Assembly (NCBI GenBank): GCA_014529385.2 | Contig: CM043959.1 | Span: 8,585,526-8,649,525, forward strand | Origin: Adiantum capillus-veneris | Lineage: Eukaryota; Streptophyta; Polypodiopsida; Polypodiales; Pteridaceae | Length of the DNA: 64,000 bases | Direction: 5' to 3' | Position numbers and translations under genes: made by a program | Shown here: positions 1 through 11,575 of the stretch, piece by piece | How positions within the stretch are numbered: position 1 is the stretch's first letter | Layout: every line of letters starts with the position of its first letter | Notes under the pieces: model-generated | The model's input: the letters and a program-made list of their open reading frames with translations, nothing else | Database searches by the model: none | What the model was told of the DNA's origin: nothing

Positions 1-1672
1 TGACGAGGTAATCCTTCAAGTAAATGAATATGCAAGGCAAATGCAGGATATGACGAAGAGACTCCGATCAACAACACTTAGCCGCAGCACAAAGGCTAAA
101 GAACTCGAGATGGTGATTGACGCTCTCCAAGGAGAGCTAGAAGACAGAATGAACATCATCACCGATCTTCAGAGACAAGTGCAGGAAATGAAAGCTGAAG
201 CTGAACAACATCAGCTAGCCAGAGATAGACAACAGAAGTAGATGGAAGAGTTAGGTGATCTGCTCACAAAGTTACCAGATTCTTGCAAAGTGAAAGACAA
301 ATAGTTGACAGAAGTTACAAACAAACTTCTAATGGCAACCATGTCAGCGCAAAAAATTCAAGTGCAAGTGGATGTCGCAAATGCTTCTTTACAATACTCT
401 GAACAAAGAATGAATGATCATGCAATCTTCTTGCGGAAAATAAGAGAGAATCCAGTCGTAGCTCGATGAAAGGAACAAACGAGGTCTATAAAGCATTGGA
501 GAAGAAGAACAAGGACCTTGAGCTGGAGTTAAAGTTGGAGAAATATCAGTGTAGGGACCTGGCTTTGATACGGGTCCAGAGAGAAGAAGAGCTCCTAAAA
601 GAAATAGTTGAGCTCAAAAGAGTTAACCAACTCCTAAGAGATGGAAAGTCAGAAACCCAAGAAGAGGCAGGCACTACGAAGACACCACAAATAGATATAC
701 CCTCGGTCTCATTTGTTGAATTGAAGACACAGTCCACAACAAATCTGAGTGGTGAGGATGATTTCCAGGTAAATATTACAGATGCTGACACAATGCCCAT
801 GGCTATCAAAAGCTGAAGAAGATGCACTGAAAGAAAACATCACACAAGGGGTGGATGAGTAGTGGAAAGCAGCAATGTATTGGGAGTTGAGAGCTCTTCA
901 CTTTGTCAACGTCACTCAACTCACTCCCAATCAGATCAATGCGCAATGGCATCATCAATCCCTGCCATACCCCTTGATAAAGGTGGAGTTACTCTAAGTA
1001 AAAGAAAGGTTGTACACAGACATGCAAACAGATGGCGCAGATAAAGACCACCCAAAGTGGAGGTTGAGCTGGTTGAACAAGATTCCGATTCTGGTCACAA
1101 GAGCATCTGCAGCCCTAGAAAGGGATCCCACTTTTTGTCTTGTACCAAGAGTAAGGACTTGGCAAGAGCATGAGGCACTGACGAAGAAGCGCCCAACCTG
1201 GCTGAACTACCCAAGATTGCTAGCTCAAGAGAAAGGACAAGCCACAAAGAAATACATGGTGAAAACCCTAACGGGCACCATGTATTTCTTCAAGAGTCTA
1301 CCGTATCTCTCTTGTGCAATGTTATATAAGATATGCCGAATGCTTCTCACTTGTATTGAAGTATTTCATGATCCAAAGCAAGCAGGCACCCCGTGGATGT
1401 CATTCCTCGAGGGAAATAAAGGGTTATGCTATGATCTCTATGGCCAACCTTCCGAAGAAGTCCTCTATGGCTTCTACGCCAGATGTATGTTCTTACCATC
1501 ACATAATATGTTGGCGTTTGAGGAATCCTTCTACATGGGAATATTCTTCACTTGGCGAACGAAGATATTTGCACTAGTGATCAACAACCTCATCTCAAGA
1601 TTTGTAGGCTACTCAGCGGTGGAGCTGAAGAACAGAGTGACCATGCAGTTTTTGCAAGTGCCAGATAAATAA
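1..1672 (+). pseudogene. ORF3 copy A, C-terminal part (Gypsy accessory gene)
   Basis: This is a degenerate gene entering from the left edge. Its first 800 bases encode heptad-rich, charged sequence (about 41-240 and 466-660) typical of coiled coil, broken by in-frame stops and a frame change. From 1010 to 1672 one frame is open for 220 residues. It contains PRVRTWQEH, WLNYPR, MVKTLTGT, a stretch ending CIEVF, WMSFLEG, and a GFYARCMFLPS block followed by FEESFY. The same ordered blocks recur in copies B (4652-5466) and D (63340-63870), so this is a real conserved domain. I do not recognise the family. There is no signal peptide or convincing membrane segment, which argues against an envelope protein. 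The polypurine tract and LTR follow about 110 bp downstream, the position of an extra 3' gene behind pol in Athila/Tat-like Gypsy elements. The start lies outside the window. Confidence 0.6.
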
Positions 1673-1781
1673 AGAAAAATCAGATACCAAAAGGTATTGA
1701 ATGCACTTAAAGACCAACTCGCCAGCCACCAGTCCAAAGACTATTTCAGCCCATAAAGCTATGTCAAGGGACGATGCAGGC

Positions 1782-1794
1782 GAGGAGGGGGGAA
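1782..1794 (+). promoter_or_regulatory. Polypurine tract of plus-strand Gypsy element
   Basis: The purine run GAGGAGGGGGGAA lies directly before TGTTAGCAAC, the TG start of an LTR. This is the expected plus-strand primer site. The bases upstream (GGGACGATG...) resemble the sequence before the Gypsy B tract at 4600-4613, supporting relatedness. Confidence 0.7.
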
Positions 1795-3647
1795 TGTTAG
1801 CAACAAGCTAACACGGATACCATTTTTCGGAGTTCTTTTTGTAAAACACTTATTATTTTGATAAATTGGGAATATTGTAACTCCTATTTTCTTGAATAAA
1901 CTTTGTAATTAATGAGCCGAGGCTACAAGCTTCTAGATTGTATCAACTTGTCATTACCCAGCCTTGGTAGAACTCCAGATTATTAGTTTTGATCACCCAA
2001 AAACCTTGGCTAAGGTATAAAAGACATTTTTTGTAAGATTTTTATAAGTTTTGGATAATGAAATACACAGCGTGAGCTAACGACGCTTACTCCTCTCCTT
2101 CTCGCGCTTCCTACTCTCTCCCCGGTTTTCACATTGCAATCGCGTTTGTTGCATTGCAAACGCAGGTAAGAGCTCTACGCATTGATGTAAGTAGTTTACA
2201 TTAATTTGTAGCTTTTGGTGTTGTTGACCCAGTGCCTAATCTCATCGTAGCTAGGAATTTCCACTTTCAAATAAAAAATAAGCATAGGCGGGGTATTGGC
2301 ACATCATTGCTAAGCATTTAGATGCATTGTGGGTCAAAAATTACTAGGTAAAAAACCCACTACTGTTAATAATTGCGATTTTGGAACTTGACCTAAAGTG
2401 GGGTTTGAGACCATAAGTCTTATAAACATTTCCTAGAAGTTTCTTTACGTTTGGACGTCATTTGATGCTATAACGAATGTGATTTGTTTGCCGATGAGCG
2501 ATTGGCTTTTGGTGATTTCAGTCACTTGAGTGTAGCTTGAGTTAGATGCGAGTTGTTAGTTGTTTTCCGAGAGACTGACAACCTCTTGTAGCCTCTTTGC
2601 ACTAGTGGAGTCATCTTTGTCCCATGGATTGACAATTTAATCGTGGTTCTAGCTAATACTGCAATAAGATAGGATGGTGAGGTTAGACATGCATCCCACA
2701 TGTGTGTAGGCGTCAATTGGAGTTCGAAATGAACGCGTTTCTCAAAACAATTGTGAGTGCACTAACCCACTCAATTGATGATTTGATTTGTAGGTTTTAT
2801 TAAAGTTTAATTACACAAAAGATTAGTGAAAATTTAAGTGCAATTAGTATGTCCATGTGTAGACAAAGTGCGCACTTTTGAGTGCTAATTATGGCTTAAT
2901 TGATGCCAACAATTAGAATTGTGAAACGTATTGACTTATTTGATGATTTCATAAAAATGATGGTTTAGATTTTTTGATTGCTATAATTGCACCGTTATGG
3001 CGTTGAAATTGCAGTAGAAATTGTGTGTGTGCACAAATTACAGGATTTATGCTTAATTTTGCTAGTTTTTGCACACATAGTAATTGGTTACAAACTGATG
3101 TGTAAATGATTGCATTGAAAATTCCAAATCAAAATAATCAAGCATATGTGCAAAAATTTGCCTAATCGCATCATTAACTTTGCTAAATTTTGGGTCAAAA
3201 TGGGCAAAAAAAGACAAAAAACGGTCAATTTTACATCGATTTGATTGTCAAATGCATTCGAAATTGATTGGGCTTGTAATCTTGATGTTCCATGTGCTCG
3301 AAATTAAGTAGAACGAGCTGCATATTTTCCAAAAAGTATTTAGCTAATTTTTGGCAATTATTTCATTAATTTTTTATATTTTTAGCATTTTTTGTGCTAA
3401 TTTAGTGCTTAAAATTGTTCAATTTTATGAAAAATTGATGAAATTGTAAAAATATGATGTGAGCAATTGATCCAAAATAGAATTTTTGAATCAATGAACT
3501 CTCACTAAGTTTCTGGTTGTTTTTAGCATTTTTTGGGTATTTTTTTGGTAATTTTACCTTCTCGGGCAATTTTTTTAAACTTTGTTGCATCTGTGTATAT
3601 TTTCACCCGCCCTGCTTCCATGACCACTGGGCCCCGCTCAGCCTTGG
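1795..3647 (+). mobile_element. 3' LTR of plus-strand Gypsy element (right end unresolved)
   Basis: The LTR starts TGTTAGC right after the polypurine tract. The stretch is AT-rich and noncoding, with a TATA-like ATAAAAG near 2017 and CT-rich sequence after 2090. Only one LTR of this element is in the window, so its length cannot be measured; it may end before 3647, where Gypsy B begins. It is not visibly similar to the Gypsy B LTR. Short open frames here (for example 3402-3590 minus and 3517-3762 plus) are low-complexity and look like chance. Confidence 0.5.
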
Positions 3648-4599
3648 TGCTGTGGCGGTTACGCCGCTAGCGGTGGTTATGATAGCGAGAACTCAACCGA
3701 CAAACAAGAATGTCAGACGAGGATGGAGCTTGACCCGCAGGCGCATGGAAACAAATAGATGAATGTCAAATCACCTACTCGACCTTCTAACGACAATCAC
3801 TACCAAGGAAATCAAATCTAAGTTCTCAAATACATAAGTGACTGAAATCCGTACTACGAACAAATGCTATCCGAAACATGATCTAGAGTCATCGAATCAG
3901 CCTCAAACTCAAACGGGGGTCTCTACACTAGGTAAGGACAATACCCTATGAATCTACAATACAATCTCAACTTGTAACCACTCCGTGCAGTAAACGCGTA
4001 TGAAGAAAGGCCAAAAAATACAGATGACCGAATCTCAACTCCGATGGTACTAATGTGTAGCTCTACTCGCTGCGGTTCTGTAGATATATGGCACGCTCAA
4101 TTCCGACACACGGGTAGGGAGAAAACTCACATAGAGGCTCGTGGGAGCTCACCTCACGTAGAAGGTGAATGCGCGCAGGCTTGGTATCGGTGCGTGGCTC
4201 TCGCCGTTGCTACCAAAATGGCGGTGTCGCTTTTCCAATGGAGGCTCCGTAGCTCGCATAGCAAGAGGATAGACTCTCTCTCTCTCTCTCACTCTCTCTC
4301 AGACACAATCATGGCGCTCCAAAAAACTCTTTTTGATTAATGACCCAAAATTTGTTCTCTTAGGTTTACAAAAATTGGCTCTTATACCAGCCTTGGAGGT
4401 GTGAAAACATCTCTAATCTAATTACATAAGTAGGTGAAACTACTTGGGGAATACAAGCTGAAAACTCAATTGAGTCCCGCTAATTACAATGAATCAGCTC
4501 CAAAAAAAAATAATTTGTCGGAAAGACATCTATTACAGTAAGTGTTTACAAAAACATGAGTGTGAGCAAAAATGTATAGATGTGGTCCTCCGCTCAACA
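3648..4599 (-). repeat. Gypsy B 3' LTR
   Basis: This 952-bp LTR runs TGCTGTGGCGG to CTCAACA on the plus strand and is repeated at 27787-28721. The two copies align along their whole shared length with scattered substitutions and small indels. It holds a CT-rich microsatellite near 4270-4300. The start TGCTG versus TGTTG in the partner is one of the differences. Confidence 0.85.
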
Positions 4600-4613
4600 C
4601 TCCCCCCCTCCAC
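4600..4613 (-). promoter_or_regulatory. Polypurine tract of Gypsy B
   Basis: On the minus strand a purine run (GTGGAGGGGGGGAG) directly precedes TGTTGAGCGG, the start of the 3' LTR in element orientation. Confidence 0.75.
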
Positions 4614-4651
4614 GTTCATGTCGTCCCTAACATGACATCCTCGCTTTGTCT

Positions 4652-7600
4652 TTACTGGAGTCTCATCGATTTCAGCATTTGAAGATGTGACTCGTATCTT
4701 AGGTTTCCAATGGTCAGTGTAGGGCCGAATATCTTACTTTCATGAGTAAAGGAACCAGTGTAGAATGCCTCCTCAAAGGCCAGCATGTGGAAGCTTGGCA
4801 TAAACATGATTCTCTGATAAAAAAGGTGTAGTACTTTTGGAGATGGCTGCAAGGCTAGATCATACATTATATCTGTCACTGTGTCGGCCATTGACAAAAA
4901 TGTTGAGCTGGTAGCTTTATCCGGCGCGAACACTTCAATGCAAGCCAATATGTTCTGCAAATCTTTTTGAGCATTTCACACGAAAGGTCAGGAGAGCCAG
5001 TAAAGAGCTTAATGGTGCCCGTTAGGGTTTTCACCATGTAGGCCTTACTTATTCTCTCTCTCACCTTCGGTCCTGGCATCCTGGGGTAATTAAGCCAATT
5101 TGGCTTCTTTACTGTGATTCTGCCATGTTCTTGCCAACTCCTGACTCGTGGCACTGGACAGAATGCATCTTCTCTAACTTCCTTGGGTGCCTCCACCAAA
5201 TAGATTAGGTAGGTTGGGTACTTTGTCTGCCACCCTTTCCTCCATCTCGGTTGGGAGTCCACTATCTTCTTTGATTCCTCCTTTTTTGTGATATCCCCTT
5301 CGTATAGCGCGACATACTGCTCCTCTTCTATCCTTTTCTTTGTTTTCAGCACTTCAAACTTTAGTAGAGGAAGGGGCAATGTAGGTTGCATCCACTGTTC
5401 TTGCAGCACCTTAGTATCCAACCCGTGAAGTCCGATGGAGAACAGGAGTCTTCTTTCCCACTCCATGGCTGCCTTTGCACTCTCCTCTGTTGCCTACTCT
5501 ATCTGCTCGTGCAATCTGCTTTCCTCCTCCTCGGTAAGTCTTGATGTTGTGGCCTCTTATTGTGTTGGGGCTGGATCTTCAATAGTTGTGGCTTCCCTAG
5601 TCTCTGGTAGCTCCACGGTTGCCCCACCGGTTTCTTCTTGCTGAACCTCTGTATATTTTATCATGTCTTGCGGATCTTGGAGCTGCTTTCGGAGGGCCTC
5701 ATTCTCTGCTCTCAGTGCTTGGTTCTGTGATGTAAGTAATTCTTCGGCAGCCAATGAGCCCTCCGCAATGTGCAATCTCTGCACTTGCTCTAGCCACAAT
5801 TCTCTTTGCAAACCCCGGATTTGATCTTCCAGAACGGGGACTATTGCTCCCTCTGGCTCTACTCCTACTCTACTAGCTCTTTGTGTGGATCTAAGCGTTA
5901 GGATTGTTCTCTTCTATAGCTCCATCCTTTCTCGTAGCTTAATGAGCTCATCCTTTGTAGTTTCCAATTCATCTTCAATTCTTTCTTTGGCTTCTTGTGC
6001 ACTGGCCACCTCTCTTGAAGCATCAGCAAGTTGGAGGATTAGTCCATCTCTTTCATTTTCTGCTTCTTCTTTGCTGTCCCTCGTTGTCTTTGATCGGGCT
6101 TTGATCTGCTGCAATAGTTGATCCACTTTCTAGATATCTCTTTCATCCTCATCTTCAAGCTCAAGTGCTCTTTCTACTTCAGTCTCCTTTAGCTTCAACT
6201 CATCATTTGCCTTCTCAGGTACTGACCTCTGCTCTCTGTCTAATCTATTCTTGGTCCTCATCTCCGTTCCTCTTACGTTCTTCTTTTGCTAAGGCAATGC
6301 CATACACAACCTTGAGGGCCTCTTTTTGAGTATATCTTGTGTCTATTAGAGCATCATATTGCTCTTTCTTCTCTTGAATTGGATCCATTGTCTTCTCCTC
6401 TTGCTGTATTGCGGGATTTTCTAGCACATCCACCTCAACTTCAGTAGTCGTCTCCTCCACTATCTTTTCCTTTCCTTTAGGACTTGGCTCCTCTACCTTG
6501 CTTTTGCCCATGTCACCTCTTTTTAATTCAGCTTTAAGGTGTTGAACTTCTGCTTCATTGTGTGTCTCTACTGGTTGCTGCTCCCAGATAGCTTCTGATT
6601 CTTCATAAGCCTTGATATATTGATCGTACTGATCAATATTTGGTCTTGTTGAGCTGGCTCCGACTTTTGTTGGGTCTGGTACCCACTTTTCTTCAAAATT
6701 TCCTCGCTCGGCTCTAAACTATTCAATCAGCCTCTCCATTCTTGCGTCTTTCTGGCTCTTAGTTTGCTTTGGAGCTGGTTTCTTCTTGGTCTTCTTCTTG
6801 AGGGGCTCGTCTTCTTCTTCTTCTGGCTCGGAAACAATTTCTAGTTTCCGCCTTGCCCTTGTTGACACTCTCTTTGTGACCTCTGGCTGGCCTTCATCTT
6901 CATCTATCTCTTTTAGCCATTGGTTTTGTGAGGGAGCCTTTGGCCACTGGTCCCTTGCTCGGATAGCTTCATAAGCTATCTTAGTCAACACTTCGGCTCC
7001 TCCAATGTACTTTGGCTTCTCGTTCTGCAAAGCAATTACTTGCTCATGAATGTGCTGAGCATAATTGACTTCCTTCGGGGTGTTGCTCTTTATTTCCCAA
7101 GTGATTGTTGTGGCAACAGCATGTGGTGGTGTGCACAATATACTTATGTGGCCTTTTGCTGCATATGTGTAAAAACTGGTGGTAGATCCGGCAAAGCTTT
7201 GCCGCTCTCGGATCTGCCATGTCTTCATAGGTGGCATTTTGCTTCTTTGGACCATACACTTCTATGGCTTCTCGTCTTTCTCTGACTGAGCATCCTTTGT
7301 GGTGTAGCTTCAGAGATTTGCAATGAGCTGAGGAGTGATAACCACTTCAACTTTTTCCCCGTCCAAGGCTATGAGTGTAGCCTTTCCATCTTTCTGTATG
7401 GTGGTTGCCAACTCATACACTCTTTGCTCCTGATGGTCTGGAAGTGAAAAAACTGTGGAGATCTACCCTTTTCAGGTATCTTCTTATCTCCTCTGTTCTG
7501 CTGTAGTCCACCAGTTCTTGGGGAATCATTGCGATATCCATTGTTTGTCCCCGTGGGTCTCTGAAAGTACCTTGGTATATCTTTATCCCCTGTTCTTCTA

Positions 7601-7730
7601 ACACTGATTCTTCTACCCAAGTCTTTGTGGGCTTGAGAGACTCTGGGGGAATATAAAATGGCTCGGCTTCTGCTATTGCTTCCTTGAGTGTCGGTCTCTT
7701 TCTCTTTGCAGACGACTTTTTCGAATCCAT
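4652..7730 (-). pseudogene. ORF3 copy B, accessory gene of Gypsy B
   Basis: This is the most complete ORF3 copy, about 3.1 kb (roughly 1,000 codons), decayed by frameshifts and stops. The start is the ATG at 7730 (MDSKKSSAKRKRP). In order: an N-terminal domain (7730-7413) matching copy C at 50972-51319, sharing patterns such as a Y-x-G-x-F/S-x-x-x-x-G block; a middle domain (7255 to about 6950); an acidic run EEEEDEPLKKKTKKK near 6790-6830 that passes into a basic, NLS-like stretch; coiled coil (about 6511-5557); and the C-terminal domain (5466-4652) with PRVRSWQEHG, WLNYPR, MVKTLTGT, CIEVF and FEEAFYTG blocks shared with copies A and D. I do not recognise either terminal domain. The layout suggests a nuclear, self-associating protein, which is inference. 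It sits between pol and the 3' LTR in the same sense as pol. Confidence 0.65.
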
Positions 7731-7739
7731 GGATCTTGT

Positions 7740-10405
7740 AACTCCAATTTCAGAAGTTAGCGTCTTTTTCAGTACCGAAAGCCTAAATTAAGCTTTTAAC
7801 TATCCAAATGACTTAAAAATTGAAACATAAGCTATTCAAGGCCTAAGGATGCAATGCATGTGGAAAAATGTGCAATTTGGGTGCAAAATCATGCTGGAGA
7901 CATCATACACGTATGATGTCTTTTGTGTCAAAATGGCTTGATATTGGTTGTGCTTGTAGCTGATAGTGCATACATCCATTCTATATGCTTGGATTTGAAT
8001 TTGGGTCCCATTTGGTCAATTTATGGCCATTTTAGTCCTGCTCAAGCTCTTTGCAAGATATTGACAGCACGGAATTGGATTTTGCGATCCAAATTGGATG
8101 AAACTTGGTGGTTTGCTCTCAAATGGCATGTAGATCACTTCTTTGTGGTAGTTGCAACTCTGAAATGCAAAAATCAAGTAGGGAGACGTCATATGCGTAT
8201 GATGTCTTTTTGGGTAAAATTGAACCATTTTGCATTGTAAGCTTGGGTTTGGCTTTATATAGGCTTAGACAATGATTTTATGAAATTTGGGTATAGTTTG
8301 GACCAAAATTGGCTCTGGAGACATCATACGCGTATGATGTCTTTTGTGTCATTCTTGCATGAGATTGATTCTGTGGGCTCCTCATATGGTAGTAAAGGAC
8401 TGTGTGTACTCAAATCTTGACTTGAAGTTGAGTATGATAAATTTTGGCAAAATTAGGCTTTAAATAGAGGATTTTTCGCTAATTGGGCTAATGGAGTGAT
8501 CCCCTTGACCAAATGGTACCAAACTTCATATGTGGCATGTATTTGATATATATAATGGATATATGATGAGAAATGATCAATTTTGGCTCTGTATGTGCAA
8601 AGTGACATCATATGCGTATGATGTCTTTTTGGCCAAAATGGTACCTTTTGGTTCCAGATAGCTTGTGCATGTGTTGAACAACAATCCTACAAAGTTTCAT
8701 TGAGTTTGGAGCTGTTTTGGCAAATTTAGGGCCATAAGTCGGTTTTATGCCCTACTTTGCGTCATTTTAGTTTCCAAGTGGTTTTTCAACTCCAAATCTC
8801 ATGATACTTTGTACATTTGATGTTGTTATCATGTAGAAAGAGGCTATGCATTCATGTGTTCAAGATTATGTGAAAATCATGCAGTGATACATCATACATC
8901 ATACACGTATGATGTCTATTCTTGATAAATAGTTTTTTTGTGCAAAACATGGTTTGTGCTAGTGCCCTAAGCCCTGCTAACTAGTTTTCAACCTTAAAAA
9001 TCATTAGTTTAGTTAAAAGCCCCCATTGTAGGCATTTCAGTCTCCGAAGTCGTCTTTTGGTGTTGGAGTTGATTTTCCTCGATCTTTCTCCTCGAGAGTT
9101 GCATCCCGAGCTTATTTGAGGTGTTTGGAAGCCGTCAATGTGGTTGAACTCGACTTTGGTTCCTTCTTTTCCACCTTTAGCCATTTGGTTGCCCGAAAGC
9201 GTCTTTTTCACCATTGGTAAGTGAAACGGCTTTATCGTGGATTTTGCTTGTACCTATGTATCATTGATGGCTATTTGAAGCTGCTTGTGAAGTTTCATGG
9301 CAATCAGTCGTCCATTTTGGCCGTTATACCAAAATGACGCTTTGTGTGTCTACCGCCGAATCAGTTGTTTTGACCCACTTTTGGTGGTCCAAACCTGGAG
9401 ATACTCCATGGTTGCATTTTCATCGATGTTGTTAAGCTTCTTGAGAAGTTTTGTGTCGTTTCGACAACTTTTTTCCTGTTTCCCGCTTGCAGGCTCTATT
9501 GACCTAGGGTTTTTGCAGTTGGTCTTTCTTGTACTTTGAGAGTTAGAAACTCATCTTCTACACTAGGGTAAGCCACCTATTGGTTCTTTCATGGTTTGGT
9601 TAGGCGGTTGTGCCTCTACCTAGCATTCTACCCATTTCCCTGCCTACTCTTGTTTCTTTGTTTTGGTTAGTTTTCGCGACAAAATTTAGTGGTAAGCATC
9701 AAAAGCTTATGGCAACGAGTCTACCTCTCATATCTAGAGTCCTCGGAGCTCTCGTAGTAGTCGTAGAAGGCTATAGAAGGTTGGATGCTCCTGTGTGCTC
9801 TTGGCTCTCTCCAAGTAGGTAATAGTGCAAATGAGCTTGTAAGTGACGTCAAAAATACTTAACTTTGGACTTCCCGGCTCACTTGTTACTGAATTTGACA
9901 TGTGCTCTTGTCTCGTTGTGAAATGCACTTTAGGATTTGAAATTTCTCAATTCGGACTCCGTTTGACCTGTTTTCGAGAAATCTGTCTACTTTGCCAAAA
10001 TTCTGCCATATCGGGCTTTCCGCAACTTTTCCCGAATTGTACCCAATTTTTATCATGGGTTGCTCTTGTCGTTAGGATCATCACCATCTATTCTTTTCCT
10101 TTTTTTTATCTCGTTTCACCTGCTTTTTTATTTTTCTTTTGCTTTTATTAAGATAATCATAAAAAATAAAGATAAATAGCAAATTGAAGCCAAAAAATCC
10201 CAAAAATACAAAACAATTAGCTGGTAACCCTATGTATATGTATATACACTTATTGGTGGTTTCTCGGCTTGGATTACCACTTTTTGGCTCCAAAAACACG
10301 CATATTTAGTCGTATTTACAAACTTAGAGACTCAAATTCATCATTTAATCTCTTATTATTGCAAAACAAAGTATATAAGGGCATAGATATTATCAATATC
10401 CGCAA
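7740..10405 (-). other. Noncoding gap between pol region and ORF3 of Gypsy B
   Basis: About 2.7 kb without a credible gene on either strand. The ORF3-proximal half (7899-8916) carries five 22-bp palindromes. The half next to pol (9000-10400) is T-rich on the plus strand and shows no motif I recognise. Phrases such as 'drop-in-signal plus T-run' after the palindromes recur at 7921, 8207, 8342 and 8626, suggesting the gap grew by local duplication. It could contain the ORF3 promoter. Confidence 0.6.
7899..8916. repeat. Palindrome array 1 (five 22-bp sites upstream of ORF3 B)
   Basis: Sites at 7899-7920, 8185-8206, 8320-8341, 8604-8625 and 8895-8916. The copy at 8320 is a perfect palindrome: half-site GACATCATACG followed at once by its reverse complement. 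The others differ at one to three bases, mostly near the CpG-containing centre. Spacings are 286, 135, 284 and 291 bp. Flanks are only partly conserved, while the 22-bp core stays nearly intact, unlike the decayed coding sequence. The same site recurs six times in the leader. Confidence 0.85.
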
Positions 10406-11575
10406 TCAAACATAAAAAATTGAAATCATGTAAGACACTACCCTTGTAATATCATTTTCTTTGTCCTTATTTCTTGTAGTTCCTGTATACCTGTATACCG
10501 CCCCCCCTCCTAGTCTGAGTCCTCCCGGACGACTATGAAGTGTCTGAGGTGAAGCATTGTATTTGTTGTGGTCATGCTTTTTCAATGCAATTGTAGAGCG
10601 ATGAAATAGCAATATTTCCAATAATGTCGCTCTTTGTTTGATTGTCAGGTTTTTAGGCAATATTTGGGTTGTCTGTAGCACTTTTGTAGTAGAATCAGTA
10701 TCTGGATTCTTCTTTACATTGTTATCCTTTTTGATAATCCAAATCTGCTTCCGATTTGCCTGTGCTTGCCACAATTTTTTTGCTACCTAAATTTGCTTGA
10801 CTTTAGGTTGTGATGTCTCTGTCCTTGAGTACTTAGGATTCTCTGTTGATTGTACTAAAGGGAGTTTCTGCTTACAAATCTTTGGAACCCAAATCTCCTT
10901 GCTATGGCTTTGTGCTGTAATCAACTTATTTGGAGTCCAAATTTGTTTCGCTGAATTTGACTGTCTGAAATCACTCTGTTGTCTGGTGGTGAAGAGTTTG
11001 TTTTCCACCTTTGTTCTCTCTGGCACAACCTTCTTTGGCCTCCATACCAACTTTGAGTCAGTCTTTATCCATGGTTGAGCTGTGCTTGTATTTTCTGTCT
11101 TCTTTACGCATGTCTGAGATTTCTTCTTTGAGGAGCATTCGGGTTGTGTAGAAGTGGCTTTTGGTTGCCATTGCTCCTTCTTTACCTCTTGAGGTCGTTT
11201 ACCCTTGTCATTGGATTCTTCATCTTGCACCTGTTCCGTTACTTTGGAGAATGGAGTTGATTGACTTTCCTCCCCATATTTGATGTTAACTAAATTAGAG
11301 CTCCAATTAATCATTGCATTGTACTACTTTTGCCATGGTTGTCCTAGCAACAACGGATGTTGCGTAGCTTTGTCTTCAACCACATAAATCATATGAGGAT
11401 ACACATATTGATTTATTTTTATGTGGAGTATTGTGCATCCGATTGCTTTAATTGAGTGTTCTGAATAACTCTTCAACTCCTATTTGGCAGTTTGCAACTT
11501 AGAGTCATGTTTCAATTGCTCGTACAAACTGATTGAAAGCAGGTTAGCTTGTGCTCCTGAATCCAATAGTGCTGA
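10406..11575 (-). pseudogene. Second aspartic-protease-like domain plus W-P-K repeat tail, behind integrase
   Basis: One minus-strand frame runs from 11575 to 10406, interrupted only by stops at 11480-11482, 11324-11326 and about 10787. It begins SALLDSGAQANLLS, a retropepsin active-site pattern, and reaches a LLGQPW motif about 80 residues later, where retropepsins have their second conserved hydrophobic-G segment. After it comes a lysine/glutamine-rich tail with a repeated motif: LVWRPKK, QIWTPNK, EIWVPK, QIWIIKK. The frame joins the integrase C-terminus by a one-base shift near 11580. The usual protease position upstream of RT is also occupied (16600-16700), so this is an extra domain. The tail's function is unknown to me. 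Confidence 0.6.

Noticed and set aside
1010-1672. Aminotransferase-like plant mobile domain
   Set aside because: The conserved blocks do not match the pattern I know for that domain, so I leave the family unnamed.
4652-7730. ORF3 as a retroviral envelope gene
   Set aside because: The position fits, but there is no signal peptide, transmembrane helix or cleavage-type site. It is charged and coiled coil.
7899-8916. Regularly spaced palindromes as a CRISPR array
   Set aside because: Spacers are 110-270 bp and irregular, no cas genes occur, and the context is a eukaryotic retrotransposon.
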